Below, piece by piece: positions 10,008 to 18,627 of a DNA stretch of 19,378 bases (positions within the stretch are counted from its first letter, which is position 1; each line of letters starts with the position of its first letter). Both the position numbers and the translations under genes were made by a program. Where the stretch lies: contig JAOXYB010015820.1 of NCBI GenBank assembly GCA_028565635.1, forward strand, positions 1 through 19,378. The letters are read 5' to 3'. The notes below the pieces were generated by a model that was not told the origin of the DNA, searched no databases, and was given only the letters and a program-made list of their open reading frames with translations. This stretch comes from Phoronis ovalis. Taxonomy: Eukaryota; Phoronida; Phoronidae.

Positions 10008-10160
10008 AATATAATATTGTTAACATACCATCTTATCAAAAATCATTGAAAAGTTTATAAAGTATAATTCATATATAACGTTAAATATTAATATAATATT
10101 GTTAACATACCATCTCATCAAAAATCATTGAAAACTTTATAAAGTTAATTCATATAACGT
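10008..10160. repeat. Tandem duplication (period 82 bp) in the TKFC 3'UTR
   Basis: Two copies, 10008-10081 and 10090-10160, share aatataatattgttaacata, catc.tatcaaaaatcattga and the ending cata.ataacgt with few differences. Each carries a TATAAA (10056-10061 and 10138-10143), a variant polyadenylation signal, so the duplication doubles a potential 3'-end signal just after the stop codon. Confidence 0.85.
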
Positions 10161-10305
10161 AAAAATATAACTGAGAAAATCTAAGAAAAAAATTATGTAG
10201 TAATATCCAGCAATAACTGCTATGTTTTTATAAAAAAGAGGTTAGTAGTGCACAATAATGCACAAATTTGCATTTAAATGTTCTTATTACATAGAAATAT
10301 CCACA

Positions 10306-10311
10306 AATAAA
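10306..10311 (+). terminator. Candidate TKFC polyadenylation signal AATAAA
   Basis: First canonical AATAAA on the plus strand after the TKFC stop, about 320 nt downstream. In AT-rich DNA such hexamers also occur by chance, and the upstream TATAAA variants are alternatives. Confidence 0.45.
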
Positions 10312-10775
10312 TAATTATTCCTCCTATGCACTTTCAAATAGTTTGAAAACAGTTTAAAATATGCCTTAATTGTTTTATATACATATGTACAAGCAGGTAA
10401 GTGTCTTCATAACTTTGCATATAGTTGCTGCACCACATTCTACATGTATCTAGTCACATCAATATTCATCCCAGAATCATGTTAGAGAAGTGGTTCCTGT
10501 AGAAATCCATCAACACTGTATTCATAGTGATTAAAACAAATGTTGATTTACAATGATATGATGAAATAAGCTTTCATCACAAAGCACTGTTGCTCTTTAT
10601 TATAATAGTTAAGAATTATAATCTGGGATTATATGTTGAATCACTAGCTTGAGGTGCTAAATCCGTGGAAGGACAAGACAGCGTATGCTACTACCACTGG
10701 TACAAATATTAGGTACAAGTCTCCAAACTAGATATTTCTCTAGTTGAAAGCTGTTCACTTAGCACTGCAGTATTT

Positions 10776-10793
10776 TTGTACAAATTTGTACAA
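10776..10793. repeat. Perfect 18-bp palindrome
   Basis: ttgtacaaatttgtacaa reads the same on both strands. It lies between the two gene tails, followed by another gtac-rich stretch (gtgtacacgccggtacc). It could be a chance or repeat-derived site; no function is assigned. Confidence 0.6.
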
Positions 10794-10984
10794 TGTGTAC
10801 ACGCCGGTACCAGAAGATAGGGGAGGGGAAAAGTAGCAATGCACTTCAGGGAGGATGTGTAATATTGCTTGCATTAACAGTTATGGTTTGTTTTTAAGTT
10901 TTGTACAATAATGCCATTTGTCTTGTCCTTTTCACACCTGCTTTAAAGTCTCACATGATTTCAGAATGACTATTGAATAAGTAG

Positions 10985-11176
10985 AATTTATAAGTTAAAC
11001 AAGACTGACCTGGAAGTTGAAGTTTTATTGTAATTCTACCAAACATAGATGTTCACGAAGGCATGATTTATGTGCCTAACCCCTCTCTGCATAATTTGAT
11101 GAACATTTAAAGGTTGGTAGAATTACAGTCATTTCATACTTCAATTTCCAGGTAAATCTTGTTTAATTTGTAAATT
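10985..11176. repeat. Long foldback (inverted repeat) hairpin between the convergent genes
   Basis: Left arm 10985-11042 and right arm 11114-11176 are near-complementary over about 58-63 nt: cctggaagttgaag pairs with cttcaatttccagg, and gtaattctaccaa pairs with ttggtagaattac. The middle (atgttcacgaagg...catgatttatg against cataatttgatgaacat) pairs further, so almost the whole 190 bp is one palindrome around a loop near 11075. There is no reading frame. Most likely a foldback MITE remnant. If included in the TDP1 3'UTR it would make a long RNA hairpin. Confidence 0.8.
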
Positions 11177-11180
11177 TATT
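11175..11180 (-). terminator. Candidate TDP1 polyadenylation signal AATAAA
   Basis: TTTATT on the plus strand is AATAAA on the minus strand, about 295 nt past the TDP1 stop and at the outer edge of the foldback. A nearer variant, TATAAA (minus), is at 11388-11393. Which one is used cannot be told from sequence. Confidence 0.4.
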
Positions 11181-11474
11181 ATTATCAGACAATACTTTAA
11201 ATAAATACAGTCTTTGCTATATAATTGTGCAAATCTAGTGCAATCATGTTATAATGATTATTTACTGATCAGAAATAAAAATGGATCTTTGATTCTTTAC
11301 ACCTGTTACTTTTTGCCGTGTATTAACATAGCACCACGTAATGATTATTTAGTTGACAATTCTGGTCTTCAACAATTATTTTTTATCTTTATAAAGTTTG
11401 ATTTGCTATATCTTACATTATATGATATGAATGCTTGCAATATTCATCATTGCCAGGAACATTATTTTCCTCCT

Positions 11475-11551
11475 TTATCTAGATGGAATCCATGATTTCC
11501 CATGTGTATCAGGTTTATCTGTATATGGAATGTCCCACAACCAGGGACGAT
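11475..11551 (-). CDS. TDP1: TDP1 terminal coding exon
   Basis: 77 nt including the stop TAA at 11477-11475; acceptor atatttgtag. It encodes (D)[20 protein letters not shown] then IPSR, matching the human C-terminus RPWIWNIPY...DTHGNMWVPS. The acceptor sits directly against an 18-bp tandem repeat. Confidence 0.93.
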
Positions 11552-14500
11552 CTACAAATATGCATGCCTCGTTAAATATGCATGCCTCGTTAAAATTTAG
11601 ACTACAATACTAGCTGCAAAAAAAAAAAATCTCATTTTTTGTGCAATATTTTATGGACTAAAAACCAGTCTAGAAAACATCTTTTCTGAAGTTCTACATA
11701 TTTGGAAATACTATACTACAGGTGACATTTCTATTTACTTTTATAATAATTAAAACAATCATGTTTTATTTACCTTCTTTACCGTATGGTGTAAGTGGTA
11801 CATCGTAGGGAAGTAATCCACATTTAATATCAAATGTTTCTTCAGAATCCTAGGATTTAAAGTAAAGAATAATTTCGAACAATACATGCATTTCATACTG
11901 ACCATACTATCATCTCTTATACCAAATAACAAAGACCTTGTAAATGCTTACAACAAAATAAAAACCCTGTTTAGCAGTGTTGCTGTTTAAAAGTGGTACA
12001 CAAAGCTTATTCAAACCTCAAATCAATAATTAAGGTGTGGTGTAAAAATGTAGCAAAAACAGAGTGTGTAGAAGAAATAATCCCACCTCACCACATACAG
12101 TCGCAACATTAATTCCATTCACAAAAGTCCACAACAGGTGTGACATATCAGTATATCTTTGACATCAACTTCTTTTTTAAACTGCTTGCACAGTTCATTT
12201 CCTTTGTCATAAAATTTAGTCAGAAACTGTTTACAGCCAAAAGAAGTCTGCAATATACATGTATGTCATGAAATGAAAACTCTTTACTAAAGATTTCACT
12301 TACAAAGTTCTGCGGGAGAAACAAAACACCTAATTCATAGGATCTAATCATTAGCTGTGACTGGTTCTTTTCCAATGCTCCCCAAGCAGCCTTTGATAAG
12401 TTAGCACTGGAAATAATACCAATTACTATTATAATAAGTATAACTCAGTTCACCATGTATAAACCTACTTGCACAATTAGCTTCATCTAGGGACATGACA
12501 TGTAAGTGTGAAATTAATACACTGCACACCAGCATTTATCAAATAATATTATATATAGACAATATGATTACAAATATTTAACTTAATTGTATGCTATGAA
12601 AACCTTTTGAAAGGAGAATATATTACATAGATGTTAGGTGTGTGACAATGTATCTACCTTGTAACTAGAAACCAAGCAATCTGCTCACAAGAGGAAGGAT
12701 CTACTCTTGCGTAGGTTTTGATGTGAGGACATGCTCCGGATCTTCCTAATTTCTCACATTTCCATTCACTATAAATGTAAAAATAATTTATAAAATTACT
12801 TCAACTGTTACTCAGAAATAAATCTCAATGGAAACAATGATGTCATTATATGGTTTAACTTTATTCAAAAATTCACAATGTAGTAATAGGTTGAAAACTC
12901 GCATGCAAGAAGCAATGTCAGGAATTCTTGTGATACCAGATACAATGATCAAAAATATTTACTAACACTAGTTTGAAAGTGACTGAATAAATATATCTGT
13001 CTGTTTTCTTGTGTTTTGTACTTACTGCAGGAAGGTTTGCAAATACATCTGTTTTTTAGCTGTTTGAATACTGTAAGGCAAAGCACCACCAGCACTGTAA
13101 CCTTCTAAACTAAGACGAACATTCTCTTTAGATGGAAAAATCTGAAAGAAAGAAATATGCAACTCTCGCTAAAAACATAATTAACCCTATCAGTACAAAA
13201 TATTTACAACATTAAAGTGTTACAGAATTTCCTGGGAATTTCTCCAAACTTTATTAATACACTAGCATTACTTATTTTTTTTACTTACTAGTTTAATGTT
13301 TGTCATTCCTGTTCCAAGTGTCTTACCACCATGGCTACTACTTAAACTTGTTAGCCACTCTCCACACAACCAATTCTCTTTAGTAGCACCCAGTGAACCA
13401 ATGCTGGAAAACTGTCCTATGATGGGCCAGGTCTTCATTTCAGCTGCCTTAGGTCCATATTGAGTTAAAATCTTTAAATAATGAAATATCTATTTACATA
13501 TTTTCTATTCTACATACAGAACCATGCATACGTGACAAGTGTCCCATTGTCTCCCGAGAATCCAGCTGTGTAGCTCATTTTCTGCCATACCTTTCAATAA
13601 AAAATTGTCTGAAAATATCGAATCTCCCACTAAAAAATTCTGCCACCTTGACAGGTTTGACAATAATACAAAGCTTACACCAGAGTTTTTGATGTAACAC
13701 AACACTTTCATGGATGCTGGGGACCCCTGGTGGAGATAGGTAAAAGTCTTTCTTCTCAATCAGATATATATCAATTACCATAACCATGGGCTGCCAACCT
13801 CTACATACTAAGGGAAACAATAACATTGTGTACTTTACATGTGAGTTTTCTATTGATTCCCCATTTCATATTAGTGTCCATCAGAAAAGACAAAGTGAAG
13901 GAATAATAACGAGAGTCTGTTCATTATATTGTCAGACTACTCAATTTCAAACAGAAAGAAACATATGAGTACAGTACATAAAAGATAGAAAGGGTTCTTG
14001 ACTGGAAATACATAAAAATTATCGCAATGCCATTTGGGGAAGAACCTTAAATGTACTTTGTTACCGGTTAAAAACTGTAGAACTCTGTATACATAATTTG
14101 CTTGAGAACGAATTCAATGGCATTTAGTACCTTTCTTAGTTTCATGTGTCCAAATGTAGACTTTTTATCTCCCACATGTCTTCCTGGTACAGAGCTTATG
14201 ATAAAAACCCTAGTAATAGACAACAGAAATGAGTAGTACATGTCAAGCTTGATAAAATGTTTACAAAAACTCAAACTGGCTGTTTTTGCTTGAGCATTAA
14301 AAAAATAAAAAATTAATTTTGTTGTGATATGGTCGTGCCCGTTAAACATGTTTTTTTTTTTATAAAAGGAAAATGCCAAAATTTGAAGCAGTCTGGCATT
14401 AGGTACCCTTACATAAAATGTAAAAATTTATTACTGAATAGTGTTTTCATTATCTGTTTAAATATGCAAAACATAAACTGAATAAAGGAAAACACTTAAT

Positions 14501-17500
14501 ACTTCTAGATGGTTATAAAAATAAAATGGCCGATGGTTTTCCAGTTATAATTAATACGGAAATCAATTAATTAATTGCAAAATGTAGATGACATTTTATC
14601 AGAGTAAATAAATTCAATAATTTTTTAAAGAAAATCTTAAGTTTTTTAATAGTTACATAGAATACCAGAATAATTTTCAATTCTCACTCGGACATGAAAG
14701 GGTTCTGCTATCATGTACCCTACCTTGCAGATGACATGTCATGTTCCTTGATGTGTTTTATCCATTCTGCAAAATGATTAGATTTGTAAGCTATTAAATA
14801 TTCTATTAGGTCTTTCTTGAAATTTGTTTTTGAATCACCAGAATTAGACACAGCATTGCAATCACCAGACATCTTTGGGAACAGAGGACTAATCCACACC
14901 CTAAAAAATAACCCCTGAAAAATGTTTGGTAACAAATAAAGAGGCCTCTCACTATAACATCTGAGCACATGTGGGTTCTTACAAACTTCTTTATAAAGAT
15001 TATTTATAAATCATCGCAGGACTGATCCAGGGTGAATACACAGTACGTAGAGAAATTTATCAGAAATATTTGTTTTACAAACAGTTTTGTTATAATTAAA
15101 AACAAATACATCTTGTTCCTCTATAAATTTTACAATAAATTAGAATGCCAAAATTATCACACAGAATTATGTGCTTATGTTACTGTCCATAAGATGCAAC
15201 AGCATTGAACACTATTGATTATTAACACAAAGATGGTTTCTAATTGTGCATCTAATCATAACAAATATCTTATGTATCACCATATGGTAAGAAAGAACGC
15301 AATGTATTTTCCAATCCACTTTAATGGCAATAAATCACAAATCTAGATATTTAATTATTTTCCAAGAGTACACTTCATTTTTTTTGTGTTTCATGACCAA
15401 TGATTTTTTCTGCTGTAGCCGATTACAGACCACCTGGTGGAAATATGAGGACACTGAACATAGTAATTTGCACACAAAAGAATACTACAAATGATAAATT
15501 GTTATACAAAAGAGCATTTTGAAACTCTGATTTCTGTTATTTTGAGCAAAATTACACTCAAAAGAGATAACTACGAGCTACTACTATTATAAAGAGAAAG
15601 GGAGAGAAAATATATATTAATACACTGCAAGAATTGGATGTGGACATATCACCAGACTCAAATCCTACTATAGGATGTCTTACAAATCTTCCTTCATCCT
15701 AACCTGTCTGCTTACCCTTGTGTTTTCTGATACCAGTCTCCAGGAACAAGATTAGCTGTATGAATAACCACTCTCAAACCTTCATCATACAGCAGCAACA
15801 TCATTTTACTTAAAAAAAATTGTAAAAAGGAATGAAAACCATATTAAGGTACTGTGGAATAACAGTAGTTATAAATTAAAGACAGATGTCATTTTATCAT
15901 AAATTACCATATTTAAGCCATTGTTCCAAAGTTTTAGCTAAAAAACCAACAAAGAAATCGGGGAATTATAAAAAAATCTTAAATTGCACCATACACTTAC
16001 GTGTGGTGAGTTCCATACATAATGTCCAGTTTGGCTTGGCACAGTTTAATATTAGGATAATCCATTGCTTCTGCATCTAGCTCGCTTTTGCTTTCACGTT
16101 GCGCACCATGAACAAGTAACAATGGTTTAGATCTACAAAGTAAAAGACTAGGCTAAACTTTAAAAAAAACAGTTGGCCTCTTACATTACACTTATTTATT
16201 ATGTTTAGGTTATTCAGTCGTGTTTGATGTTTTAACCAATCATTTCTTGTAAAAAAGGAAACATAGTAAAACATAATTTCTCTTTATTTACCATGTGGTT
16301 CATTTTCATTTGCAGTTTAGAGTACTTCAATTCTGCAAAATTAAACACCATTAAACTCTTTTAAAAATGAATATCTGCACGAAATTTATTTCAAAATGGT
16401 ATTTTTCTTACTAAATGAGTATTTCTACTAAAATTATATACTCGTATTACATTTCCTACACAAAGATCTAATTACAAAAATTCCTGGACTTCAACCATAA
16501 TATATGCCATGGCTTGAACAATGATATATGCCATTTACCTAAATTCTTTAGGATATTGATGCATTAACCAAGGTATATCATGGCAATAGTTAAACTGGGC
16601 AGAGGCTTGCAAGTTTCCCATTTTTGGTGATAAAATATCTGAAAAATTAACAAAATAAAAAATATTAACTTAAACACACACAAAAATGGCTGGTTCTATT
16701 TCTCTTAACAGTAGATGGCAGCTTATGCCTTTATGTAGCCCTCACAGGTATTATCACAAATGTATATCCTGTTACTACAGTCATGTTTCAATAAATTAAG
16801 TATGGAATATTTCTTAGTACCACATAGTACAACAATATAACAAAAAATACCTTTGATATCAATGCTGACGTCAATGTTGAATTTTTTGTCTATGCCTGTT
16901 ACATGCGTTAACAAAAATCCGAATGGAGACGAGCTTAATACAGAATAAATGGATGAACTTGATTTTGCAACTGATGTTGAACTATTTCCATGTCTGTTCT
17001 TTACACCTAGTTGTAAATCAGTATTTTTATCTAAAACATAAAGTTAAAAACATTTAAACTGAGTGCCAGACAATTATTGTTTTATTTTAAACTATGAAAA
17101 GAAAGCCGCTTTTCCCAACATGTTTAATACTAAAACTGTTAAAAAAATGGTACAGGGCAAACCACTGAACTATGTAATTAACATTTAGAAACATTTCAAT
17201 TCAGCCAAATATAAATATATGAGGTAAATATAAACTGTCAACAGCATTAGATCGAGTCTTGTTCCTGAGCACAATTAAACCCTCTAATCCAAGTTTACAT
17301 ACTAGTTAATAATATGATCCCGAATATGATACCTGGATGTTGAAATTCACTAAAATGAGCAGGGTTCTTTCTATAACAGTCTTTTCCATATTGACAAACT
17401 GGCCTGGTGTCTTCATGAACAGCTGACTGTGTATCTGAACTGGAACTTTCAATTTTATCTGTTCTTTGCAACATAGTCTCAGTATTACAGGACTTACTAG

Positions 17501-17948
17501 TATTTTTACTGTCTGAACTAGGTATTAATAATTTCTTTTTTCTACCAAAATTTGAGTCATTTTCATCGGAGTCAGATAAGTTGTGTTGTCTTTTCATTGG
17601 TACCAGTCTATTTTTATTTCTTTTCTTTAATTGTGAACTGGAATTATTGACTGCAGAATTTATATCTTTCTGTTTAACAACTGTAGTGCATTCATTATCT
17701 GAATCACTATCTGAGATTGTATGAACACATTCCTGATCAGCGACAGTTTTACTAGTTATAGAAGTTGAGTTTGTATTATGAGTTCCACTTGCATATTCGT
17801 CATCAGAACTGCTAACAGAAATTTCATGAACCATAGGGTCTTCTGGCTCCAAAGTTATGTCTGAATCTTCAGAGTCTGATATGTCATGTTCCTTAGCTAA
17901 TTTTATGGCAATCTGTAAATCTTGTTGTTCTTGTTGTTGTATAGACAT
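11475..17948 (-). CDS. TDP1: Tyrosyl-DNA phosphodiesterase 1 with N-terminal PBZ zinc finger
   Basis: Known role: a nuclear repair enzyme (phospholipase D superfamily) that hydrolyses the 3'-phosphotyrosyl bond of stalled topoisomerase-1-DNA adducts and cleans other 3' ends. Fourteen coding exons: 17333-17948, 16851-17030, 16539-16638, 16001-16132, 15716-15808, 14724-14900, 14131-14209, 13289-13471, 13026-13141, 12658-12768, 12304-12406, 12164-12247, 11774-11849, 11475-11551. They total 2127 nt and give 708 residues; human TDP1 is 608. The first HKD motif is at about 341-344 (HHTK) and the second at 574-576 (HIK). Conserved blocks [75 protein letters not shown] and [10 protein letters not shown] are all in order. 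The N-terminal 200 residues are Ser/Asp-rich and carry a PBZ finger (C185, C191, H198, H204), absent from human TDP1. The gene is intact. Confidence 0.95.
11556..11591. repeat. Perfect 18-bp tandem repeat beside the last TDP1 acceptor
   Basis: aaatatgcatgcctcgtt occurs twice head to tail (11556-11573 and 11574-11591). On the minus strand it forms the intron end, duplicating a branch-point-like ttaac 30-40 nt before the cag-like acceptor (tttgtag). Confidence 0.9.
11774..11849 (-). CDS. TDP1: TDP1 exon: [12 protein letters not shown]
   Basis: 76 nt; acceptor aaatcctag, donor gaa g|gtaaat. It encodes [20 protein letters not shown] then PYGKE, matching human FPVPYDLPPELYGSKD. Confidence 0.9.
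12164..12247 (-). CDS. TDP1: TDP1 exon: variable C-terminal segment; 3' edge uncertain
   Basis: The acceptor tattgcag is good. It encodes [17 protein letters not shown] and onward to KEVD, corresponding to human AFGLDSFKVKQKFF. The following exon requires phase 0. The only phase-0 GT sites nearby are gat|gtcaaa (used here) and gaa|gttgat, both far from consensus. The exon is supported by its position and by the correct total length, but the donor needs transcript evidence. Confidence 0.7.
12304..12406 (-). CDS. TDP1: TDP1 exon: [15 protein letters not shown]
   Basis: 103 nt; acceptor atttccag, donor ttt|gtaagt. It encodes (S)[14 protein letters not shown] then [18 protein letters not shown], with the conserved Asn of the second HKD half. 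Human has [20 protein letters not shown]. Confidence 0.94.
12658..12768 (-). CDS. TDP1: TDP1 exon: second HKD motif (PHIKTY)
   Basis: 111 nt; acceptor catttatag, donor ag|gtagat. It encodes [20 protein letters not shown] and, further on, QIAWFLVT(S). H574 and K576 match human H493 and K495, the second catalytic pair; H493 is the residue mutated in the human SCAN1 ataxia. No disruption. Confidence 0.94.
13026..13141 (-). CDS. TDP1: TDP1 exon: [17 protein letters not shown]
   Basis: 116 nt; acceptor ttctttcag, donor ca|gtaagt. It encodes [20 protein letters not shown] then [18 protein letters not shown](H), nearly matching human [34 protein letters not shown]-contacting region of the enzyme. 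Confidence 0.94.
13289..13471 (-). CDS. TDP1: TDP1 exon: [11 protein letters not shown]
   Basis: 183 nt, phase 0 at both ends; acceptor cattatttaaag, donor cta|gtaagt. It encodes [40 protein letters not shown] and a Ser/Gly loop to [13 protein letters not shown] is a conserved TDP1 signature between the two HKD halves. Confidence 0.93.
13472..14130 (-). other. TDP1 intron
   Basis: 659-nt intron between the PGRH and QFSSIG exons. Two overlapping minus-strand open frames (13505-13759 and 13575-13826) resemble no TDP1 segment or protein I recognise, and the flanking exons already join in phase. Nothing else found. Confidence 0.65.
14131..14209 (-). CDS. TDP1: TDP1 exon: SSVPGRH
   Basis: 79 nt; acceptor attactag, donor aag|gtacta. 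It encodes [20 protein letters not shown] then HMKLRK, aligning with human YLIGSTPGRFQG...WGHFRLKK. Confidence 0.92.
14210..14723 (-). other. TDP1 intron
   Basis: 514-nt AT-rich intron. The open frame reading through it is the extension of the 14131-14209 exon upstream of its acceptor. No repeats recognised. Confidence 0.7.
14724..14900 (-). CDS. TDP1: TDP1 exon: VWISPLFP...LIEYLIAY
   Basis: 177 nt; acceptor attttttag, donor ag|gtaggg. It encodes [10 protein letters not shown], a variable Ser/Asn loop, and [20 protein letters not shown] then [13 protein letters not shown](R). It aligns with human IWLSPLYPR and FKADLISYLMAY. Confidence 0.93.
14901..15715 (-). other. TDP1 intron
   Basis: 815-nt AT-rich intron between the first-HKD exon and the VWISP exon. 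No coding or repeat signal recognised. Confidence 0.7.
15716..15808 (-). CDS. TDP1: TDP1 exon: first HKD lysine
   Basis: 93 nt; acceptor ttttttttaag, donor gg|gtaagc. It encodes (T)[20 protein letters not shown] and then [10 protein letters not shown](G). K is the lysine of the first HxK motif (human K265). Nearly identical to human in the core. Confidence 0.94.
16001..16132 (-). CDS. TDP1: TDP1 exon: LLLVHG and first HKD histidine
   Basis: 132 nt; acceptor ctttgtag, donor ac|gtaagt. It encodes [16 protein letters not shown]... and [17 protein letters not shown](T). The second His of GTHHT is the first catalytic His (human H263), here about residue 342. Confidence 0.94.
16133..16538 (-). other. 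TDP1 intron
   Basis: 406-nt AT-rich intron; nothing recognised apart from an imperfect short duplication, atatatgccat, at about 16500-16535. Confidence 0.7.
16539..16638 (-). CDS. TDP1: TDP1 exon: DILSP...[13 protein letters not shown]
   Basis: 100 nt; acceptor ttttcag, donor ttt ag|gtaaat. It encodes [20 protein letters not shown] then [13 protein letters not shown](R), close to human [20 protein letters not shown]. Start of the N-terminal PLD-like half. Confidence 0.93.
16851..17030 (-). CDS. TDP1: TDP1 exon: linker and start of catalytic domain (PFGFLLTHV)
   Basis: 180 nt; acceptor tatgttttag, donor aaa g|gtattt. A Ser-rich stretch is followed by [13 protein letters not shown] and ending SIDIK, matching human NPFQFYLTRVSGV and LHIKDIL. 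The first two bases complete Asp after the PBZ His-Pro, giving HPD. Confidence 0.92.
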
Positions 17949-17963
17949 GGCTTGATGGTCAAG
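17333..17963 (-). CDS. TDP1: TDP1 first coding exon: UIM-like helix, acidic Ser clusters, PBZ finger
   Basis: The exon begins after the acceptor tttacag at 17964. The first ATG is at 17948-17946 with gcc before it (purine at -3). Five codons precede it in frame with no stop, so an upstream start in an earlier exon cannot be excluded. Residues 8-20 ([13 protein letters not shown]) resemble a ubiquitin-interacting motif but have Ala at the usual Ser position. Clusters such as [21 protein letters not shown] and SDSDEND look like CK2 sites. [20 protein letters not shown] with H204 and P205 has the exact PBZ spacing C-x5-C-x6-H-x5-H. The donor is cca g|gtatca; the frame beyond it is intron. Confidence 0.92.
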
Positions 17964-18333
17964 CTGTAAACAAAGTATAAAGTGCTTTTATTAGGTTAAA
18001 GTAGGTCTGAAATAAATTTGATTGAGAAGTATATAGGCAAACGTTTTTTAAAATATTCATAAACAAGATTTCAACTCCCAGAGGGCAGTCAATAATATGA
18101 AAGCGGGTATTTGCAAGTTTCAATTTTTTTTGTCACGGAACTGAAATGCATGTTACGCTCTTTAAGTATGTTTTTTCCCAAATCACGAAAATGGGTGTCT
18201 TTTTAGAGGTACAGGTATGACAATTTCTTTGGTCTTTCCTAACATTTTCACTTCGTTACTCTGGTAGTTCAATATCCCATGAGGTACAGTCATTCATAGT
18301 CACTACTAGACGGGACCCGAGTTCAGATATGTT

Positions 18334-18401
18334 CACGTGACTCTCACAGATGTTGGCGTGCACAGAGATGTGATGTAGGTCACACACGTGACTCTCACAG
18401 A
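18334..18401. repeat. 17-bp direct repeat with two CACGTG E-boxes, upstream of TDP1
   Basis: cacgtgactctcacaga occurs at 18334-18350 and 18385-18401, 51 bp apart. The first copy lies within the palindrome tcacgtga (18333-18340), a consensus bHLH-ZIP (E-box) site. It lies 385-455 bp upstream of the TDP1 ATG-bearing exon, so promoter or first-intron placement are both possible. Confidence 0.55.
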
Positions 18402-18627
18402 CACAGGCAAAAAATAATGAATTTAAAAATGCTCGATACCGTTCACCGATTGACCCCAAAATTTGAGGAACCCGACCCATCGTCGATACCCACGATGTGT
18501 GAAAACATCAAGGTTCTACATATAATAGTTTTGAAGATATTTGGTGGACAGACGGACACTGCAGATTTAGTAGTATAGATATATATATATATGCAGCCCA
18601 ATAGGCCCCTTTTTTGCAGCTCCCACA

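Larger units (their letters stand above)
9986..11474. other. Convergent intergenic region and the two 3'UTRs
   Basis: About 1.5 kb between the TKFC stop and the TDP1 stop. It holds both 3'UTRs, the 82-bp tandem duplication, an 18-bp palindrome and the 190-bp foldback. The open frames at 11214-11495 and 11431-11613 are chance frames; the latter overlaps the TDP1 last exon on the opposite strand. Confidence 0.75.

Noticed and set aside
13505-13826. Two overlapping minus-strand frames as an extra TDP1 exon
   Set aside because: They match no part of TDP1, have no fitting splice phases, and the neighbouring exons already join correctly.
17295-17332. Hydrophobic tail (IIFGIILL) after the PBZ finger as a membrane anchor
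   Set aside because: It is read-through past the donor at 17332; splicing to 17030 gives HPD and continues TDP1.
18256-18480. Minus-strand frame with repeated CESHV as a repeat protein
   Set aside because: The repeat comes from a 17-bp DNA duplication containing an E-box; there are no other coding signs.
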